Below, in pieces: positions 37,618 through 46,193 of a stretch of DNA of 60,756 nt (positions are counted from its first letter, which is position 1; each line of letters starts with the position of its first letter). This DNA is from Candidatus Thioglobus autotrophicus (GTDB lineage Bacteria; Pseudomonadota; Gammaproteobacteria; PS1; Pseudothioglobaceae): NCBI GenBank assembly GCA_022448455.1, contig JAKUUR010000008.1:1-60756 (forward strand). Reading direction: 5' to 3'. Below the pieces are notes generated by a model. That model ran no database searches. It saw nothing but the letters and a program-made list of their open reading frames with translations, and was not told the origin of the DNA. The position numbers were made by a program, and so were the translations under genes.

Positions 37618-37644
37618 TTTTACAAGGTTTGATGACTTGTAAAA
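37618..37644 (+). promoter_or_regulatory. Hairpin between algC and dmdA
   Basis: TTTTACAAG (37618-37626) pairs perfectly with CTTGTAAAA (37636-37644) around a 9-nt loop. CCTTTT follows, so it may be a weak terminator of the mutase gene or a leader hairpin of the demethylase gene, whose ATG is 34 bp on. Confidence 0.4.
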
Positions 37645-37678
37645 CCTTTTAACAGACATTAGACTCTAAGGGAAAACA

Positions 37679-38794
37679 ATGGCTGGTAATTTAGAAATTA
37701 CACTATCAGATCGTTTAAGAAAGTCTCCATATTACGAAGCTACGCTTCGTTCTGGAGCTAAAAGTTTTACTATCTATAACCGCATGCTTATGCCTGTAGT
37801 TTACGAGGGATCAGATAATGACTACTGGAATCTGATTAACAATGTCACGCTCTGGGATGTTGCCGCCGAACGTCAAGTTGAGATAACCGGAAATGACGCC
37901 TACCGTTTCGTGGAATATATCACCCCAAGGGACCTCTCCAGCCTTCAGATTGGACAAGGTAAATATGCACTGATTACTGATGAAAATGGCGGCGTCGTCA
38001 ATGACCCTATCATACTTCGTTTGGGTGAGAACCATTTTTGGCTTTCAATCGCGGACAGTGACGTCCTTCTTTGGACTCGTGGACTTGCCTGTGGACTTGG
38101 TTGGGATGTCCAGATTAATGAGCCTGATGTCTCCCCACTGGCTATCCAAGGACCAAATAGTTTACCTTTAACGGTGGATCTTTTTGGTGACTGGGTTAAA
38201 GAGCTTAAATATTTCTTTTTCAAGGAAACTGAACTGGACGGAATACCTTTAATTGTTCAACGTTCAGGTTGGAGTAAACAAGGTGGCTTTGAGCTCTACC
38301 TAAGAGATGGAGCTCAGGGTGAAAGACTCTGGGATATGGTTATGGAAGCAGGCAACAAATACGACATTAAACCGGGCTCTCCAAACAACATTGAAAGAAT
38401 CGAGTCAGGCCTTTTTTCCTGGGGTAATGACATGGATCTAAACACTAATGCACTTGAATTGCCACTTGAAAAGTTTTGTCAGCTCGACAAGAGTGCTGAA
38501 TACTTGAGTCGTGACGCACTCCACAAAATTAGATCTGAAGGTGTTGCTAGGAAAGTGATTGGTTTAATTATTGAGGGTGAAGCATTCGTCGGTGGTTGCG
38601 CTAGCCCATGGAAGGTCTCAAGTAGCAACAAAACATGTGGAAAAGTCACCAGTGCTGCATACTCTCCAAGATTGAAAAAGAACATAGCCATTGCAACGAT
38701 GGATACAGGTTTTAACGCTATCGGTTCAAAAGTTGATGTAGATACTCCTTGGGGTTCAAGGATAGCAACAGTAACGAACATACCATTCAACTAA
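37679..38794 (+). CDS. dmdA: Dimethylsulfoniopropionate demethylase-like (DmdA, GcvT superfamily)
   Basis: This 371-aa folate-dependent methyltransferase of the aminomethyltransferase fold closely follows the Pelagibacter DmdA pattern. The N-terminus SDRLRKSPYYEATLRSGAKS is followed by YNRMLMPV, the DYWNLINNVTLWDVAAERQVE segment, TPRDLSS, FWLSIADSDVLLW, the EPDVSPLAIQGPNS motif, SGWSKQGGFELYL and GSPNNIERIESGLFSWGND. DmdA moves a methyl from DMSP to tetrahydrofolate, a marine sulfur and carbon source. dmdBCD are not adjacent. DmdA-like paralogues with other substrates exist, so the exact substrate is inferred. It is flanked by algC and a DJ-1 gene. Confidence 0.82.
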   Translation: MAGNLEITLSDRLRKSPYYEATLRSGAKSFTIYNRMLMPVVYEGSDNDYWNLINNVTLWDVAAERQVEITGNDAYRFVEYITPRDLSSLQIGQGKYALITDENGGVVNDPIILRLGENHFWLSIADSDVLLWTRGLACGLGWDVQINEPDVSPLAIQGPNSLPLTVDLFGDWVKELKYFFFKETELDGIPLIVQRSGWSKQGGFELYLRDGAQGERLWDMVMEAGNKYDIKPGSPNNIERIESGLFSWGNDMDLNTNALELPLEKFCQLDKSAEYLSRDALHKIRSEGVARKVIGLIIEGEAFVGGCASPWKVSSSNKTCGKVTSAAYSPRLKKNIAIATMDTGFNAIGSKVDVDTPWGSRIATVTNIPFN

Positions 38795-38869
38795 AATCGT
38801 AGAAGACAGTATCATTACTCAATGAATGTGATATTCTGTATCTCTAGCTAATATTGTTTGGAGACTTTT

Positions 38870-39412
38870 ATGCCTAAAATGCTAGTCCCTTTGGCCGAGG
38901 GTTTTGAGGAAATAGAGGCTATCACTATTATTGACGTTTGTAGACGGGGTGGCATTGATGTCACTGTTGCTGGAGTCACTGAAATGACCATTAAAGGTGG
39001 CCAGGGAATCGAAGTTGCCGCCGACTGTCTATTAGACTCATTGGACATCGATAACTTCGATATGATTACCTTGCCTGGAGGCTTAGCAGGAACTTTGGTG
39101 CTCAGTGAGAGCGAAAATGTTCAATCAATACTGAAGCAAATGAAAGAACAGGGTAAATACATTGGTGCCATCTGTGCAGCACCTCTAGCACTTCACACTG
39201 CTGACGTTCTGAATGAAGAGTTTACGTGTTATCCGAGTATCGAAAATCAGATAAGAATTGACGGCTATCACCATGACCAATCTACCATTATCGATGGCAA
39301 AGTGATGACTTCTCAGGGGGTCGGAACTGCTATAGATTTCGCTCTTAAAATTGTCAGAGAACTGCAAGGAGAATCCTCATTTAAAGAACTTAAAGAAAGC
39401 ATTCTAGCATAG
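38870..39412 (+). CDS. yajL: DJ-1/PfpI family protein (YajL-like)
   Basis: This 180-aa protein, from ATG 38870 with a GGAG ribosome-binding site, has the DJ-1 fold: VPLAEGFEEIEAITIIDVCR with the conserved Glu, a LPGGLAGTLVLSES strand, and the nucleophile elbow IGAICAAPLAL (Cys about 104). A late VMTSQGVGTAIDFAL segment completes it. YajL/DJ-1 proteins act in stress protection (glyoxalase/deglycase activity is disputed). The downstream 58-bp gap to the convergent GNAT gene has no clear terminator. Confidence 0.85.
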   Translation: MPKMLVPLAEGFEEIEAITIIDVCRRGGIDVTVAGVTEMTIKGGQGIEVAADCLLDSLDIDNFDMITLPGGLAGTLVLSESENVQSILKQMKEQGKYIGAICAAPLALHTADVLNEEFTCYPSIENQIRIDGYHHDQSTIIDGKVMTSQGVGTAIDFALKIVRELQGESSFKELKESILA

Positions 39413-39470
39413 CTCTATCTCACACATCAAACGCAATTTGGACTCTTATCTTTTATATATTTAAAGTTAA

Positions 39471-39890
39471 TCAAAGTGACTTAAACATTTTAATGTGGTC
39501 AATTCCAGCTTCTTTGTAAATCTCACCAACACAAACAAAACCAAGATCTAAATAGAAACTATGAGCATGCCATTGCGAAGACAACCAAACCTTTTCTAGA
39601 TTCATGTCTTGGGCCCACTTAATCAGATCTTTCATAATTGACTTGCCAATTCCAAGGCCTCGGTAATTCTTTAGAACAGCGACTCTACCAATATGCCCAT
39701 TATTTAATATTCTGCCAGTGCCTATTGGCAGACCATCAACAAAAGCCAAAACGTGTTTCGCTTCGCCATCAAGGCCATCAATTTCTAGCTCTTCTGGTAC
39801 ATTCTGCTCATCAACAAAAACCTCGTATCTTATTGCACAGATATCCTCAGTATGGGATTCATAGTCACAAATTATGGATGTAATATTCAT
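39471..39890 (-). CDS. GNAT family N-acetyltransferase (ElaA/YjcF-like)
   Basis: This 139-aa single GNAT domain has the IRYEVFVDEQNVPEELEIDG start of the ElaA/YjcF subgroup, the acetyl-CoA loop VAVLKNYRGLGIGKSIM (Q/RxxGxG/A) and a C-terminal HSFYLDLGF strand. Acceptor unknown. It is followed upstream by a LysE gene in a minus-strand run of small accessory genes. Confidence 0.85.
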   Translation of the reverse strand: MNITSIICDYESHTEDICAIRYEVFVDEQNVPEELEIDGLDGEAKHVLAFVDGLPIGTGRILNNGHIGRVAVLKNYRGLGIGKSIMKDLIKWAQDMNLEKVWLSSQWHAHSFYLDLGFVCVGEIYKEAGIDHIKMFKSL

Positions 39891-39905
39891 TCAAATATAT
39901 TCTGT

Positions 39906-40538
39906 CTACCAGGTCACAAAAAATAGGTTAATTGCAAGAGCAAAATATATTAAAGCTGCAAGTATGTTAAGGTTCTTGTTTACCGTTTTCGATTTCTTGA
40001 GAATATCTTCCAGAAAGCTAGCTAGATATGCAATTGATGTAAAGACACAAAGCGCACTGAGGATAAATAACAGTCCAAGTAAAAATATTTGGATTGTGAC
40101 ATTGTCATTGCTGGTGTTTACAAACTGAGGTAAAAAAACCAAAAAAAAGAGCGCCACTTTTGGATTGGTTAGATTCATAATAACGCCAGTAAAGTAGTAG
40201 GACCGATTTGTACTGTCTCTGTCAGTTCCACCTAAATTTAACTCTTTGTTTTGAACAGAAAGCCATGCGAGATAAAGAAGGTAGCACGCACCAACGATTT
40301 TTAGTCCATTAAAAGCAATTGCACTAGTTTGAAAGATAACGCTAACGCCTATCGCAACAAGCACTGTATGCCCTATCAAACCTGTGCATAGACCAAGCGT
40401 GATGTAAAAACCAATCCTCCAACCCTTTAAAGCTGAATGACTCATTACAAAGAGATTATCTGGGCCAGGGACTAGACTTAAAACTACCGAGGCGGTAACA
40501 AAAGCGATTAACGTTTCAATACTTAATACTTCAAACAT
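39906..40538 (-). CDS. LysE/RhtB family amino-acid exporter
   Basis: This 210-aa protein has six TM helices and the family motif VVLSLVPGPDNLFVMSHSAL in TM1-2, the GWRIGFYITLGLCTGLIGHT segment and NLTNPKVALFFLVFLPQF in the middle. RhtB proteins export homoserine, threonine, leucine or other neutral amino acids; substrate not visible. Confidence 0.88.
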   Translation of the reverse strand: MFEVLSIETLIAFVTASVVLSLVPGPDNLFVMSHSALKGWRIGFYITLGLCTGLIGHTVLVAIGVSVIFQTSAIAFNGLKIVGACYLLYLAWLSVQNKELNLGGTDRDSTNRSYYFTGVIMNLTNPKVALFFLVFLPQFVNTSNDNVTIQIFLLGLLFILSALCVFTSIAYLASFLEDILKKSKTVNKNLNILAALIYFALAINLFFVTW

Positions 40539-40557
40539 TTACGGGTCTCACAATTAA

Positions 40558-40971
40558 CTATTTACTAAAAACTTCAGAGGGGTTTCGATAAGCCTTTAAT
40601 TCAATCGCATTACCAGAATAGTCCTCAAAAAACATGGTTGCCTGTTCTCCTAGTAAATCTTGAAATCGAACACTAGGTTCAACAATAAATTTAATATCTG
40701 CCGATTGAAGCTTGTCAGCCAAATCATGAAAACTGTTCCAATCAAGAACACAACCAAAGTGAGGGATAGGTACAGAAATATTTTCCACCTTTGAGGTGGT
40801 TTTGCTTCTTTTAACTAACTCACCTACATGAAGCGACAGTTGATTGCCAAAAAAATTAAAGTCAACCCAGGTGTCTGTGCTTCTACCCTCTTGACACCCC
40901 AAAAGTTCACCATAGAATCTTCTTGCAGAATCAAGATCGCCAACTGTATATGCTAGATGAAAAACATTCAT
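40558..40971 (-). CDS. VOC (glyoxalase/bleomycin-resistance) family protein
   Basis: This 137-aa protein has two beta-alpha-beta-beta-beta modules: HLAYTVGDLDSARRFYGELL (N-terminal, with a metal His) and ATMFFEDYSGNAIELKAY (C-terminal Glu). Such proteins are glyoxalases, dioxygenases or binding proteins. The FGVL-type middle is atypical and substrate is unknown. It lies 19 bp upstream of the LysE gene. Confidence 0.85.
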   Translation of the reverse strand: MNVFHLAYTVGDLDSARRFYGELLGCQEGRSTDTWVDFNFFGNQLSLHVGELVKRSKTTSKVENISVPIPHFGCVLDWNSFHDLADKLQSADIKFIVEPSVRFQDLLGEQATMFFEDYSGNAIELKAYRNPSEVFSK

Positions 40972-41015
40972 ACATTAAGCTCCATCAAAACATCCAAATA
41001 GTTAGTGTTGAAATA

Positions 41016-41321
41016 TCAAGATTTATCTCGCTTACATTTCCAACAATAATCGAACGTTTCATCGTTCATTTCAAGGCACTCACTACACTGCCACATCGCT
41101 GTCTTAAGATCAACGTCAAGCGACTCAATGATGTTCATCGATGAGCCAAAATCGTCATCATTTACAATCCATACTTCTGGCCATGTATCGATAGGGGCCA
41201 AACCTCCTGCAGCGCTCGATGCATATTCTTTATTAAGAACAACTTCAATTCCATGTTCGCTCAAAATGTTCCTCACATTCAGAACTATTAAGCGATTTTC
41301 ATGAGTATATACAAGCTTCAT
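41016..41321 (-). CDS. DUF2007 protein with C-terminal zinc ribbon
   Basis: This 101-aa protein has an N-terminal ferredoxin-like DUF2007 domain (LVYTHENRLIVLNVRNIL, GIEVVLNKEYA, PEVWIVNDDDF) at 1-75. A C-terminal CxxC-x11-CxxC zinc ribbon follows (WQCSECLEMNDETFDYCWKC). Function unknown; a regulatory or PII-like signal-transfer role is only a guess. It lies upstream of the VOC gene on the same strand. Confidence 0.8.
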   Translation of the reverse strand: MKLVYTHENRLIVLNVRNILSEHGIEVVLNKEYASSAAGGLAPIDTWPEVWIVNDDDFGSSMNIIESLDVDLKTAMWQCSECLEMNDETFDYCWKCKRDKS

Positions 41322-41377
41322 AAGGTTAACAATTAATCGTATTTGAAGTTCTTAGCAGAAGTTTGATACCTCTTAGC

Positions 41378-42733
41378 TTAGATAACCAATGTTGCCAAAC
41401 CTAAAAAAGCAACAAAGCCAATCACATCAGTAATCGTAGTCAGTATGACACCTCCCGCCAATGCGGGGTCAATTTTAAGTTTAGTCAACAATAGTGGTAA
41501 AAACGCACCCGAAAATGCAGCAACGACTAAATTGACAATAATAGACAAGCCAATAACAACACTCAACACAACATCATTAAACCAATAATAGGTTACGAAG
41601 GCAATGACGAATGACCAAATAATACCGTTCAATCCACTAACCGCAACCTCTTTATTGATTAGGGATTTGATATTGGCTGTTGTCACCCTACCAGTTGCAA
41701 TACCTCTTGTCACTATGATTAGGGTTTGAGTTCCAGCAATACCTCCCATACTGGCAACTACAGGCATTAGAATGGCTAGTGCAATTTTTTGCTGTAAAGT
41801 TGCCTCGAATAAGCCAATAAAATATACCGCAATGAATGCAGTCACTAGGTTCACACCAAGCCAGATACTGCGACGCATTGTGCTTTGAATAATCGGTGCA
41901 AAAACGTCCTCATCTTCATCTAAACCAACCATTGACATCACTGAGTGCTCAGCCTGATCTCGGATAACATCAACCACATCATCGATTGTAATCCTTCCAA
42001 CCAATTGATTGTTTTCGTCAATCACTGGGGCAGAAATTAAATTTCTTTGCTCAAAAAGGAGTGCCACTTCAGCTTCATCTGTGTCGGCATGGATTGGTTT
42101 TGAAGAATCACTATTGATTAGCGACATGATGACCTGTTCAGGCTCCTCTGTCAGAAGAGTTGATATGAGAAGAGAACCTAAATAAGTAAAATTCCTATCA
42201 ACAACAAACACCTGATCTGTGTCGACAGGCATCTCCTTAAGCAGCCTTAAGTAACGAAAAACAGCACTAATGGTGACATCTGGTCTGACCGTAATGAAGT
42301 CGGTATTCATTAATCCGCCGGCAGAGTCTTCAGGGTATGCCAGGACCTTGTTGAGGTGTTCTCTGTGCTTGAAATCTAATGTCAGTAACAGACTATGGAC
42401 AGCTGATTCCGGGAGATTTGGAACAATATCAGCCAAATCGTCAGTATCCAGGTCTTCAGTTGCCTTAACTAAGTCATCAACCGACATCTCATCGATCAAC
42501 TGGGATTGAACATCCTCGTTGACTTCCTTTAGCACCTCGCCCTGAATAGAGGCCTCTATGCCTGGCCAAATAACAGTCCGATCCTTTGGTTTTATGGCTT
42601 CCAGAAGGAGTGCAATTTCACCGGGATGCAAATCTTTGAGTTGGTCTTTTGCCTCCTCATGGTTTGAAGCTTCTAGGGCGGTCATTAAATTTTGTAGGCA
42701 CACTTCGAAAGAAGTGAGTTCAATTTCAGCCAT
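41378..42733 (-). CDS. mgtE: Magnesium transporter MgtE
   Basis: This 451-aa Mg2+ channel has a cytosolic N-domain of helical repeats (LHPGEIALLLEAIKPKDR; LPESAVHSLLLTLD), two CBS domains (about 130-250, VGRITIDDVVDVIRDQAEHS) that sense Mg, a plug helix, and a five-TM pore (LGVNLVTAFIAVYF, MPVVASMGGIAGTQTLIIV, DPALAGGVILTTITDVIGF). Complete. hpf lies 79 bp upstream on the same strand. Confidence 0.95.
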   Translation of the reverse strand: MAEIELTSFEVCLQNLMTALEASNHEEAKDQLKDLHPGEIALLLEAIKPKDRTVIWPGIEASIQGEVLKEVNEDVQSQLIDEMSVDDLVKATEDLDTDDLADIVPNLPESAVHSLLLTLDFKHREHLNKVLAYPEDSAGGLMNTDFITVRPDVTISAVFRYLRLLKEMPVDTDQVFVVDRNFTYLGSLLISTLLTEEPEQVIMSLINSDSSKPIHADTDEAEVALLFEQRNLISAPVIDENNQLVGRITIDDVVDVIRDQAEHSVMSMVGLDEDEDVFAPIIQSTMRRSIWLGVNLVTAFIAVYFIGLFEATLQQKIALAILMPVVASMGGIAGTQTLIIVTRGIATGRVTTANIKSLINKEVAVSGLNGIIWSFVIAFVTYYWFNDVVLSVVIGLSIIVNLVVAAFSGAFLPLLLTKLKIDPALAGGVILTTITDVIGFVAFLGLATLVI

Positions 42734-42812
42734 AATTACAATCCGTCATCAATAGGAACATATCAAGCCAAGCTTGTTATGCAAAAATTGGACATATTAT
42801 AATTTATATGGA

Positions 42813-43106
42813 CTAGCCTCTGTGGCTATGTAGTTTTTCTTTGTGCCTTAATATTTGTGAATCTAACTTATTGATGACTTTATCAATGGACGCATACATG
42901 TCATGACTTTCCGCTTTTGCAAATAAATCAGCGCCCCTCACGTGAATCGTGGCTTCAGCTGTTTGAACGTCTTTTTGCACTTCCAAAATCATATTGACGT
43001 TCATTACTTGGTCAAAGTGGTGTTTAATTTTTGAGAGTTTTTCGCTTGTATGTTGCTTGAGGGCTGGTGTGATATCGAGATGGTGGCCTGAGATGTTTAA
43101 TTGCAT
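42813..43106 (-). CDS. hpf: Ribosome hibernation-promoting factor (short HPF/YhbH)
   Basis: This 97-aa protein has the HPF beta-alpha-beta-beta-beta-alpha fold: LNISGHHLDITPALKQHTSEKL, then VNMILEVQKDVQTAEATIHV, with DMYASIDKVINKLDSQILRH. Short HPF (about 95 aa) makes 100S ribosome dimers with RMF in gammaproteobacteria. Usual neighbours rpoN, ptsN and rapZ are absent. Confidence 0.93.
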   Translation of the reverse strand: MQLNISGHHLDITPALKQHTSEKLSKIKHHFDQVMNVNMILEVQKDVQTAEATIHVRGADLFAKAESHDMYASIDKVINKLDSQILRHKEKLHSHRG

Positions 43107-43272
43107 TTTTACTCCTTAAATGAATGAAATAAAATATAAATAAAAACAACTATATTGTGTCATAAAGTTCTAACAAATGTTGAGTTTTTTATCTTTTTTT
43201 TCAATAGAATTTCAGAAAAATATAATCACAAGACTAGGATATAATTACTCTTTTAAATATTTTGAAAGAGAA

Positions 43273-43362
43273 ATGCTAAGCACTATAAAGCTTTTAAGAA
43301 AAAATATGGTTCGAAGACTTAGTCTTCTGACAGTTTTATCAATGGCGGTTCTATTGCACTAA
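43273..43362 (+). CDS. Short leader ORF upstream of argD
   Basis: This 29-codon ORF (MLSTIKLLRKNMVRRLSLLT, then VLSMAVLLH) is preceded by GAAAGAGAA as ribosome-binding site. It has nine Leu and three Arg, two of them adjacent. Its sequence contains the hairpin GAAGAC-TTA-GTCTTC (43313-43327). 21 bp after its stop a terminator blocks the way to argD. This looks like an attenuator leader peptide, but it is not clearly Arg-rich. It could also be a small hydrophobic protein. A longer frame from TTG 43177 lacks a ribosome-binding site. Confidence 0.5.
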   Translation: MLSTIKLLRKNMVRRLSLLTVLSMAVLLH

Positions 43363-43383
43363 TAATGCATTCAACTTAGTTTC

Positions 43384-43408
43384 AAAGGCCCCATTATGGG
43401 GCTTTTTT
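43384..43408 (+). terminator. Terminator (or attenuator) before argD
   Basis: AAAGGCCCC (43384-43392), loop ATTAT, GGGGCTTTT (43398-43406), then more Ts. The 9-bp stem has one G-T pair. argD starts only about 20 bp later, so it must be bypassed or argD uses another start. A weaker alternative pairing ATAATG (43362-43367) with CATTAT (43392-43397) would break the stem. Confidence 0.88.
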
Positions 43409-43429
43409 ATTTTTTTAAATGGAAACACT

Positions 43430-44593
43430 ATGTCAAATTTAATGTCTAACTATTCACCTCTCGATGTGACCTTCGCAAAGGGTAGAGGTTGCTGGCTCAC
43501 TGATACTTCTGGTAAGAGGTATTTTGATGCACTCTCGGGGGTTGGTGTGGTTAATCTTGGTCATTGCCATCCTAAAATCACTCAAAGCATTATAGAGCAG
43601 TCACAAGAACTATTACACACTTCGAATTGGTACCGTATTGGACACCAAGAGGAGCTTGCGGTGCGACTGTGCAAGTTAGCCAACATGGATAAAGTGTTTT
43701 TCTCTAATTCTGGTGCCGAGGCTAACGAGGCGGCGATTAAGATTGCTCGACTTTTTGCTCGACAAAAAGGCATTGATATACCAGTTATTTTGACCGCAAA
43801 AGAAAGCTTTCATGGTCGCACAATGGCGACACTTTCTGCAACAGGGAGTAGTAAAGTCCAGGCCGGTTTCTCACCCCTAATGAGTGAGTTTATACATGTC
43901 GATTTTGATGATGTCGATGCCATCAACCAATACAGCGATAATAAAAACATTGTCGCCGTGATGTTGGAGCCTATCCAGGGAGAGGCCGGCGTGATTATTC
44001 CTCAACAAGACTATCTAAATGAAGTCAAGGCAGTATGCGAAAAGAACGATTGGTTGTTTATTTTGGATGAAGTGCAATCTGGCATGGGTCGTTCCGGTAA
44101 GCTCTTTGCTCACCAATACAACGATCTAACTCCTGATGTGCTTTGTTTGGCGAAAGGGCTTGGCAATGGCGTCCCAATCGGAGCCTGCCTGGCAAAAGGA
44201 AGGGCCGCTGAAATGCTTATAGCTGGCACTCATGGCTCAACTTTTGGAGGCAACCCATTGGTCTGTAAGGTTGCTTTGAGCGTTTTAGATGTCTTTGAAG
44301 AAGACGCAATCCTTGAAAACGTTAATGCGATGAGTGATTACATTAATAATCAACTCAAAAAAAATCTAGAAGACTGTTCTGCAGTGACCCAGATTCGTGT
44401 TAAAGGTTTAATGATAGGTATTGGACTGGATGAAAATATTATCGATTGCACTCAATTACTTCAAAAAGCACTGGAAGACGAATTACTGATTAACATCACA
44501 GGTAACTCGATTAGATTGTTGCCTCCGCTGATTATCACTCAGCAAGAGGTAGACATTTTGATTAAAAAGATTATAAAATTAATCAACGCCTAG
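43430..44593 (+). CDS. argD: Acetylornithine aminotransferase
   Basis: This 387-aa class III PLP transaminase of arginine biosynthesis has VNLGHCHPKI, NSGAEANEAAIKIARL, ESFHGRTMATLSATGS, EPIQGEAGVI, the PLP-lysine region LDEVQSGMGRSGKLFA then LAKGLGNGVPIGACLAKG, and GTHGSTFGGNPLVC. Paired with argF after 8 bp. Preceded by the leader ORF and terminator. Confidence 0.94.
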   Translation: MSNLMSNYSPLDVTFAKGRGCWLTDTSGKRYFDALSGVGVVNLGHCHPKITQSIIEQSQELLHTSNWYRIGHQEELAVRLCKLANMDKVFFSNSGAEANEAAIKIARLFARQKGIDIPVILTAKESFHGRTMATLSATGSSKVQAGFSPLMSEFIHVDFDDVDAINQYSDNKNIVAVMLEPIQGEAGVIIPQQDYLNEVKAVCEKNDWLFILDEVQSGMGRSGKLFAHQYNDLTPDVLCLAKGLGNGVPIGACLAKGRAAEMLIAGTHGSTFGGNPLVCKVALSVLDVFEEDAILENVNAMSDYINNQLKKNLEDCSAVTQIRVKGLMIGIGLDENIIDCTQLLQKALEDELLINITGNSIRLLPPLIITQQEVDILIKKIIKLINA

Positions 44594-44601
44594 GACATAT
44601 T

Positions 44602-45504
44602 ATGACAAAACATTTTATCGATTTTGATAACCTCTCTTTCGAAGTATTGCAGAACATTATTGATCGTGCAATAGCTCTTAAAAAGGAGCACAATGAGGGT
44701 GTCATCAATAATTCATTCAAAAACAAAACCCTGGCAATGATTTTTGATAAATCATCGACTCGAACTAGGGTTTCTTTTGAAGCAGGAATGACGCAGCTGG
44801 GAGGTCATGCTCTTTTTCTCTCAAACATAGACATACAGATAGGTAGGGGTGAGCCGATAACTGATAGTGCCATTGTTATAAGCTCCATGGTTGACGCTGT
44901 GATGCTTCGAATATCCTCTCACAAAGACATTATTGAATTCTCTAAACACTCAAATAAACCTGTCATTAACGCCCTTTCTGATCTGTCACATCCCTGCCAA
45001 ATACTGGCCGATTTGATGACCTTTCAAGAACAAAGAGGATCTATAAATGGCAAAAAAGTAGCTTGGATTGGCGACGGCAATAATGTTTGTCAGACCTATA
45101 TGCAGGCAGCTGAAATATTCGGCTTTGATTTAACTATCGCGACTCCAAATAGCTATGAACCAAATCATTCGTTTGTTGAAAGATATCAAAACAATATCAA
45201 TTATTGCAGTAGCCCAATGGATGCCTGTGAAGTTGCCGACCTTGTGGTGACAGATGTTTGGACTAGTATGGGCAAAGAATCGGAGCAAAAACAGCGAGAA
45301 TCAGCTTTCAAAGGCTACCAGGTCGACCAAAAAATGATGTCTGTTGCAAACAGTGATGCTCTATTTATGCATTGTCTTCCTGCACACCGTGGTGAAGAAG
45401 TTAGCGCAGATGTGATTGACGGCAAGCAGAGTGCGGTATGGGATGAAGCCGAAAATCGCTTGCATGCCCAAAAGGCGTTACTGCTTTATCTCATCGAAGC
45501 TTAA
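44602..45504 (+). CDS. argF: Ornithine carbamoyltransferase
   Basis: This 300-aa transcarbamoylase makes citrulline from ornithine and carbamoyl phosphate. It has the [19 protein letters not shown] carbamoyl-phosphate loop (STRTR, about 51), [33 protein letters not shown] and [12 protein letters not shown] (active-site Cys/His). Complete. Its stop overlaps the convergent queH stop by 4 bp. Confidence 0.96.
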   Translation: MTKHFIDFDNLSFEVLQNIIDRAIALKKEHNEGVINNSFKNKTLAMIFDKSSTRTRVSFEAGMTQLGGHALFLSNIDIQIGRGEPITDSAIVISSMVDAVMLRISSHKDIIEFSKHSNKPVINALSDLSHPCQILADLMTFQEQRGSINGKKVAWIGDGNNVCQTYMQAAEIFGFDLTIATPNSYEPNHSFVERYQNNINYCSSPMDACEVADLVVTDVWTSMGKESEQKQRESAFKGYQVDQKMMSVANSDALFMHCLPAHRGEEVSADVIDGKQSAVWDEAENRLHAQKALLLYLIEA

Positions 45505-46193
45505 CCATCCTGAGATACTTCGAGTTTCGCCTCATGGTAGAACTTTACTCCTCTCTCAATTTTTTCGCGACCCTTCGAAACACGCCAACGATTGGTGTCC
45601 CTTAAAGAGTAAACACAGCCACAATATTCCTGCTGATAAAAGCCCTCCCTTTTAGACAACTCGAGCATCCTTAAAGAGCCGCCTTTTTTTCTCCAATTAA
45701 AATCCCAGTAAGGGATGTTGTATGGCGCAGATGATCTTGCACCAGAAGCATTTATTTGGTGCATGTCTTTCCAACGAGAAATCCCCAACGTTGAAGAAAT
45801 CAAATCAAAGTCATTATCGGCTGCATATTGAGCAGTCCTCTCAAAACGCATATCAAAACAAGTTGAACAGCGCTCACCCCTTTCTGGCTCGTTCTCCTGA
45901 CCTTTTGTTCTCTCAAACCACTCATCTCGGTCGTAATCTGCATCAATAATAGGCATGCCCAGCTTTTTAGCAAACCGAATATTCTCCTCTTTACGGATTT
46001 CATACTCTTCGATGGGGTGAATGTTTGGATTGTAGAAAAAAATCGTTGTATCAATATCTGAAGCTGCCAACGCTTCCATAACCTCTCCAGCACATGGGGC
46101 ACAGCATGAATGAAGCAATAACTTCTTTTCACCATTAGGTGTGGAAAGTTTTGGACGTTTATAGGATTTTAGTGAGTAGTCTAACTGAGACAT
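45501..46193 (-). CDS. queH: Epoxyqueuosine reductase QueH
   Basis: QueH reduces epoxyqueuosine to queuosine in tRNA and is a non-orthologous replacement of QueG. 230 aa from ATG 46193, preceded by AAAAGGTGAA. Family marks: [18 protein letters not shown] (CCxxC), [39 protein letters not shown] (CxxC) and [11 protein letters not shown]. Four or more cysteines would bind an Fe-S cluster plus metal. It overlaps the HolD-like ORF by 13 bp and is downstream of leuA. Confidence 0.92.
   Translation of the reverse strand: MSQLDYSLKSYKRPKLSTPNGEKKLLLHSCCAPCAGEVMEALAASDIDTTIFFYNPNIHPIEEYEIRKEENIRFAKKLGMPIIDADYDRDEWFERTKGQENEPERGERCSTCFDMRFERTAQYAADNDFDLISSTLGISRWKDMHQINASGARSSAPYNIPYWDFNWRKKGGSLRMLELSKREGFYQQEYCGCVYSLRDTNRWRVSKGREKIERGVKFYHEAKLEVSQDG

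Larger units (their letters stand above)
43107..43429. other. Divergent region hpf / argD
   Basis: This 323-bp gap holds two TATAAT boxes (about 43219-43224 and 43239-43244), a 29-codon ORF (43273-43362) with a good ribosome-binding site, and the strong terminator at 43384-43408 right before argD. No other gene is seen. Confidence 0.65.
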
